A stretch of 9,693 bases of DNA, from NCBI GenBank assembly GCA_900769345.1, contig CAAGGJ010000070.1:1-9693 (forward strand). Direction: 5' to 3'. The notes under the pieces were generated by a model that saw only the letters and a program-made list of their open reading frames with translations, did no database searches and was not told where the DNA came from. Shown piece after piece: positions 7,159 through 9,693 of this stretch. This DNA is from Bacteroidales bacterium (GTDB lineage: Bacteria > Bacteroidota > Bacteroidia > Bacteroidales > Muribaculaceae). The position numbers and the translations under genes are program-made. Positions within the stretch are counted from its first letter, which is position 1. The number at the start of each line of letters is the position of its first letter.

Positions 7159-8235
7159 ATGAATAATAGATATTGTGTAATTATGTGCGGCGGTGTAGGA
7201 AGCCGATTTTGGCCTTATAGTAGGACCAATTTGCCGAAGCAATTTATCGATTTCTTTGGCACGGGACGCACTCTGCTGCAGATGACATACGATCGTATAA
7301 AGCAATTAGTACCCGAATCAAATATAATTTTGGTTACCAATCACAAGTATGAGGCATTGATACACGAGCAGTTGCCGGGAATCGATGATAGTCGCATCTT
7401 GTATGAGCCGGCACGACGCAACACGGCACCATGCATTGCTTGGGCTGCATATCACATCAATGCCATCAATCCTAATGCAGTGATGATGGTGGCGCCAAGC
7501 GACCACTTGATACTCAAGGAGAAGCAATATTTCGAGAGTATAGAGCGCGGATTTGAATTCTTGAAAACCAATGATGTGTTGCTCACTCTTGGCATTCAGC
7601 CCAACCGTCCCGAGACGGGTTACGGCTACATACAGGTGGGAGATAAGGCTACCGACTTGGTTAATAAGGTGAAAACATTCACCGAGAAGCCAAATTTGGA
7701 ACTTGCCAAGGTGTTTCTCTCAACCGGCGAATTTTTGTGGAATTCGGGTATGTTTTTGTGGTCGGTGGGTGCAATTATGAAGGCATTGCGCAAGTATGCA
7801 AGTCAGATAACCGACAATTTCGACAAGGGATTGCAATATTTCGGCACAGAGAAGGAGTCGGAATTTATAGATAGCGTATTCCCGGCATGCCCAAATATAT
7901 CGGTAGACTTTGCCGTGATGGAACAGGCTCCGAATGTGTATGTGGAGAGCGTGGATTTCGGTTGGAGCGACCTTGGCACATGGGGAGCACTCTATGAAAA
8001 CTCGCCTAAGAGTGTGGACGGCAATGTTACACAGCGTTGCAAAGCACTGATGATTAATAGCAAGAACAATATTATCGCAGTAAAGCACGATAAGCTCGTG
8101 GTGGTGTCGGGCCTCAATGATTACATAGTGGCAGATGCCGGCGATGTGCTGATGATAGTGCCTCAAGACGAAGAACAGAAGGTTCGCCTCTACGTCAACG
8201 AAGTCCGCTCGAAATATGGCGATGACTATATGTAG
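7159..8235 (+). CDS. manC: Mannose-1-phosphate guanylyltransferase (GDP-mannose pyrophosphorylase)
   Basis: This cytoplasmic enzyme transfers GMP from GTP to mannose-1-phosphate, making GDP-mannose and pyrophosphate; GDP-mannose feeds mannose, fucose and other sugars into capsules, O-antigens and glycoproteins. The nucleotidyltransferase signature GGVGSRFWPYSR..LPKQF spans residues 11-29. EPARRNTAPC (83-92), the metal-binding APSDH (112-116), FTEKP (174-178) and NSGMFLW (195-201) follow in family order. At 358 aa it is the short monofunctional form without the C-terminal phosphomannose isomerase domain seen in about 470-aa ManC/AlgA-type proteins. It is a single-gene unit, with the operon terminator upstream and its own terminator 19 bp after the stop. 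The family is certain; the gene symbol follows common use. Confidence 0.95.
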   Translation: MNNRYCVIMCGGVGSRFWPYSRTNLPKQFIDFFGTGRTLLQMTYDRIKQLVPESNIILVTNHKYEALIHEQLPGIDDSRILYEPARRNTAPCIAWAAYHINAINPNAVMMVAPSDHLILKEKQYFESIERGFEFLKTNDVLLTLGIQPNRPETGYGYIQVGDKATDLVNKVKTFTEKPNLELAKVFLSTGEFLWNSGMFLWSVGAIMKALRKYASQITDNFDKGLQYFGTEKESEFIDSVFPACPNISVDFAVMEQAPNVYVESVDFGWSDLGTWGALYENSPKSVDGNVTQRCKALMINSKNNIIAVKHDKLVVVSGLNDYIVADAGDVLMIVPQDEEQKVRLYVNEVRSKYGDDYM

Positions 8236-8254
8236 AAGTCAGTAAATAGACGAT

Positions 8255-8294
8255 AAAAAAGAGAATTCCCAAGCATTTGAGAATTCTCTTTTTT
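8255..8294. terminator. Bidirectional terminator between guanylyltransferase and tRNA-Pro genes
   Basis: A 14-base arm with an A-tract (8255-8268) pairs perfectly with a 14-base arm with a T-tract (8281-8294) across a 12-base loop; the GC-containing core is GAGAATTC/GAATTCTC. Because both strands read as hairpin plus T-run, it can end transcription from the guanylyltransferase gene on the plus strand and from the tRNA gene on the minus strand. Confidence 0.88.
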
Positions 8295-8296
8295 TG

Positions 8297-8369
8297 TCGG
8301 GGTGAGAAGGCTCGAACTTCCGACCTCTACGTCCCGAACGTAGCGCGCTACCAACTGCGCTACACCCCG
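8297..8369 (-). tRNA. tRNA-Pro, anticodon CGG
   Basis: The minus strand folds into a canonical 73-nt cloverleaf. The acceptor stem CGGGGTG/CACCCCG has seven pairs, including the C1-G72 pair typical of bacterial tRNA-Pro, with A73 as discriminator. The D stem is GCGC/GCGC with an AGTTGGTA loop. The anticodon stem CTACG/CGTAG closes the loop TTCGGGA, which gives anticodon CGG (plus-strand 8334-8336) with G37 after it. The T arm GGAAG/CTTCT has loop TTCGAGC. The 3' CCA is not encoded. It reads CCG proline codons. It lies 40 bp after the stop of the acyltransferase gene on the same strand and runs into the bidirectional terminator. Confidence 0.96.
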
Positions 8370-8387
8370 CCGATTTGTATTTCGAGT

Positions 8388-8420
8388 GCAAAGATACGCA
8401 AAATTTTGCTTAATTGCTAA
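8388..8420 (-). promoter_or_regulatory. Bacteroidetes-type promoter of tRNA-Pro
   Basis: On the minus strand TATCTTTGC (8388-8396) is an exact match to the -7 consensus TAnnTTTG. A weak TTA at 8418-8420 lies 21 bases upstream, where the -33 element belongs. The predicted start is near 8381, about 12 bases before the mature tRNA 5' end. The spacer holds a 12-bp perfect palindrome, GCAAAATTTTGC (8398-8409). Confidence 0.6.
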
Positions 8421-9450
8421 AAGAAATGCGAATTTTTCCGTCGTCAGTCACTTTTATTAGATCTTTCTGTGCGGTAAAGTGGGGGAGATAGCGAGTGAAG
8501 ATGTATATTATAATAGGAGAGATGGCGAGAATGATGGCGAAATTGATGTAAGCATTAGTCATATTCAAAACATCGGTGAGAATAATATAGACAATGTAGT
8601 GAGTGCAAAGTACCACAAGAGAGTATCTGCCCATATAGGATACGTATGGAACATGTTTGAGCAAATAACTAATGTAAAATACTATATATATGCCACTTGT
8701 GTTGGATATAAGCATCTTTAGGTAATTTTCGCCACATAGTCCTCGTCCGAAAAATACGGGATCTTCATGGCAGAGGTATAGCAAGATGAGTGCTATGGGG
8801 AGCAGAGCACTCATTATCACTTTGCTGTGGTTTTGTCGGGTAACGAAATGGCGCAGTAGGTAAGCAATGTAGTAAATTTGAAAAAAGCATACGGATGGAG
8901 ATAGCGTGGAGTGGATTAAGGCCAGAGCCCAAGGCTCTTGGTTGAGGTAATGTGGGATGATTAAAGGGTTGATGTAGAACCATATGCCGGGTACTATAAT
9001 GGCTATTGCAATTTTTATTGCGATGCTGCAATTGCGAGTGATATGCTCGAATCCGTAGCATAAAATGGACAGCATAAACAGCATTTTCAAAAACCACAGC
9101 GATGGGTTGGCATGGGTTAAGTCGAGAGTAGTTATCACATGGTATATATCACTTTTAAACTGAGGCATGCTCGCGTAGGGCAGACTCCAACTATATATGA
9201 TAAGGAATATTGGGGAAAAGAGAAGTATGGGTAAAATATATCGATTGATTTTCTTTACTACGAGGAGTTTGAATGATCCATATGTTGAGAAAAATAGTCC
9301 GGCCAGGAAGATGTATACCGGCATACGAATGTTTAGCAGCATATCGTTGATAATAGGAGAGGCATATACGCGGAAATGAAATGCTACAACCAAAATTATG
9401 GTGATGCCTTTCATAAGATCTATAAATTCAATTCTTTCTTTTTCTGCCAT
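8410..9450 (-). CDS. Acyltransferase family 3 membrane protein, 346 aa
   Basis: The N-terminus has the hallmark of the acyltransferase-3 (Acyl_transf_3) family: EFIDLMKGITIILVVAFHF, residues 8-26, with D11, K14 and the conserved H25 inside the first helix. About ten hydrophobic segments follow across the protein, consistent with an inner-membrane enzyme that moves acyl groups (often acetyl) onto sugars of O-antigen, capsule or other envelope molecules. Length matches the family. The substrate cannot be told from sequence. Base composition is visibly more AT-rich than in the operon and in the guanylyltransferase, which may reflect membrane-protein codon content, acquisition, or both. Start ATG 9448-9450 gives MAEKERIEFIDL; no Shine-Dalgarno is seen. 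An IS982-type element begins just upstream of it, so its native promoter may be displaced. Confidence 0.88.
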   Translation of the reverse strand: MAEKERIEFIDLMKGITIILVVAFHFRVYASPIINDMLLNIRMPVYIFLAGLFFSTYGSFKLLVVKKINRYILPILLFSPIFLIIYSWSLPYASMPQFKSDIYHVITTLDLTHANPSLWFLKMLFMLSILCYGFEHITRNCSIAIKIAIAIIVPGIWFYINPLIIPHYLNQEPWALALIHSTLSPSVCFFQIYYIAYLLRHFVTRQNHSKVIMSALLPIALILLYLCHEDPVFFGRGLCGENYLKMLISNTSGIYIVFYISYLLKHVPYVSYMGRYSLVVLCTHYIVYIILTDVLNMTNAYINFAIILAISPIIIYIFTRYLPHFTAQKDLIKVTDDGKIRISFSN

Positions 9451-9472
9451 GTCGTGATGCTGCCTGTAAATA

Positions 9473-9693
9473 ACGTGAGTTCGATGAAATGCAATTAATT
9501 GAAAATTAGGGAAATAGCGGAATTTTTTGTAACTTTATAGTGCAAAAAAAACCAAAAAACAACCGCTATGTTCCCTGAAGACAAAATTATAGAAATTTTT
9601 TCAATTTGTGACGATTTCAGCAAAGTTTTTGATAAAACCGTTGACCAAAATGCCATAACGGCTTGCGATAGTTCCAAGAAACGCAAGTATCAC
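9473..9693 (+). mobile_element. Left part of an IS982-type insertion sequence (continues beyond window)
   Basis: The transposase start at 9568 is preceded by about 95 bases of AT-rich non-coding sequence. ACGTGAGTTCGATGAAATGC at 9473-9492 is the likely left terminal inverted repeat, judged by position and by likeness to ends I recall from Bacteroidetes IS982 copies. The right end is outside the window, so the inverted repeat and target duplication cannot be confirmed and the exact boundary is approximate. Confidence 0.6.
9568..9693 (+). CDS. IS982-family transposase, N-terminal 42 residues (3' truncated by window)
   Basis: ATG 9568 opens a frame that stays open to the window edge and encodes MFPEDKIIEIFSICDDFSKV and onward, ending in SSKKRKYH. 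The pattern 'K(I/V)IEIF..(C/A)DDF(C/S)K.F' followed by a basic KR-rich stretch is typical of the N-terminus of Bacteroidetes IS982 transposases. These are DDE enzymes that move the element by cut-and-paste or copy-out routes; the catalytic residues would lie beyond the window, so activity cannot be judged. Confidence 0.75.
   Translation, partial: MFPEDKIIEIFSICDDFSKVFDKTVDQNAITACDSSKKRKYH

Noticed and set aside
9530..9537. TAACTTTA as a -7 box for the transposase gene
   Set aside because: It resembles TAnnTTTG with one mismatch, but no TTG lies 19-21 bases upstream, so the promoter call is too weak.
9495..9686. Minus-strand 63-aa open frame at the right edge
   Set aside because: It lies opposite the IS982-like transposase start and its non-coding leader and has no recognisable features.
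1..9693. CRISPR array, phage genes, toxin-antitoxin pair or direct repeats
   Set aside because: I looked for regularly spaced repeats, integrase or structural phage motifs and small paired genes, and saw none.

Overview
The window looks like chromosomal DNA from a member of the Bacteroidales, possibly Muribaculaceae- or Prevotella-like. The pointers are A-rich leaders with weak or no Shine-Dalgarno sequences, -7 boxes of the TAnnTTTG type, free use of ATA isoleucine codons, and an IS982-type element like those common in Bacteroidetes. The taxon is inferred; no rRNA or marker gene is present.

Positions 1-7035 hold one co-directional operon, entered from its upstream side and closed by a strong intrinsic terminator at 6992-7035. 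In order: the tail of an integral membrane protein (3-152); a 507-aa divergent FtsZ/tubulin-superfamily GTPase (216-1739); a 1143-aa protein with an actin/Hsp70-type ATPase domain in its C-terminal half behind about 580 unassigned residues (1773-5204); a 376-aa bitopic membrane protein with a signal peptide, a periplasmic domain, one membrane helix, a cytoplasmic coiled coil and a C-terminal domain (5259-6389); and a 181-aa double zinc-ribbon protein with a C-terminal membrane anchor (6411-6956). Gaps are only 21-63 bp. This is the most interesting part of the window: one tubulin-type and one actin/Hsp70-type nucleotide switch made together with three membrane-linked proteins. A membrane-associated scaffold, remodelling or secretion machine is a reasonable inference. 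The biochemical function cannot be read from the sequence.

Positions 7098-8294 carry a separate housekeeping unit: a candidate promoter, mannose-1-phosphate guanylyltransferase (GDP-mannose synthesis for surface glycans), and a hairpin with an A-tract and a T-tract that can terminate transcription from both sides. Converging on it from the minus strand is a tRNA-Pro(CGG) gene with its own Bacteroidetes-type promoter.

Positions 8410-9450 (minus strand) encode a polytopic acyltransferase-3 family membrane enzyme, visibly more AT-rich than the operon and probably an accessory glycan- or lipid-modifying gene. Immediately upstream of its start lies the left part of an IS982-type insertion sequence, whose transposase begins at 9568 and runs off the window. 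The tRNA-acyltransferase-IS side is the accessory, mobile part of the window. No stretch longer than about 200 bp lacks a gene; the longest gap, 6957-7158, holds the operon terminator and the candidate promoter of the guanylyltransferase.
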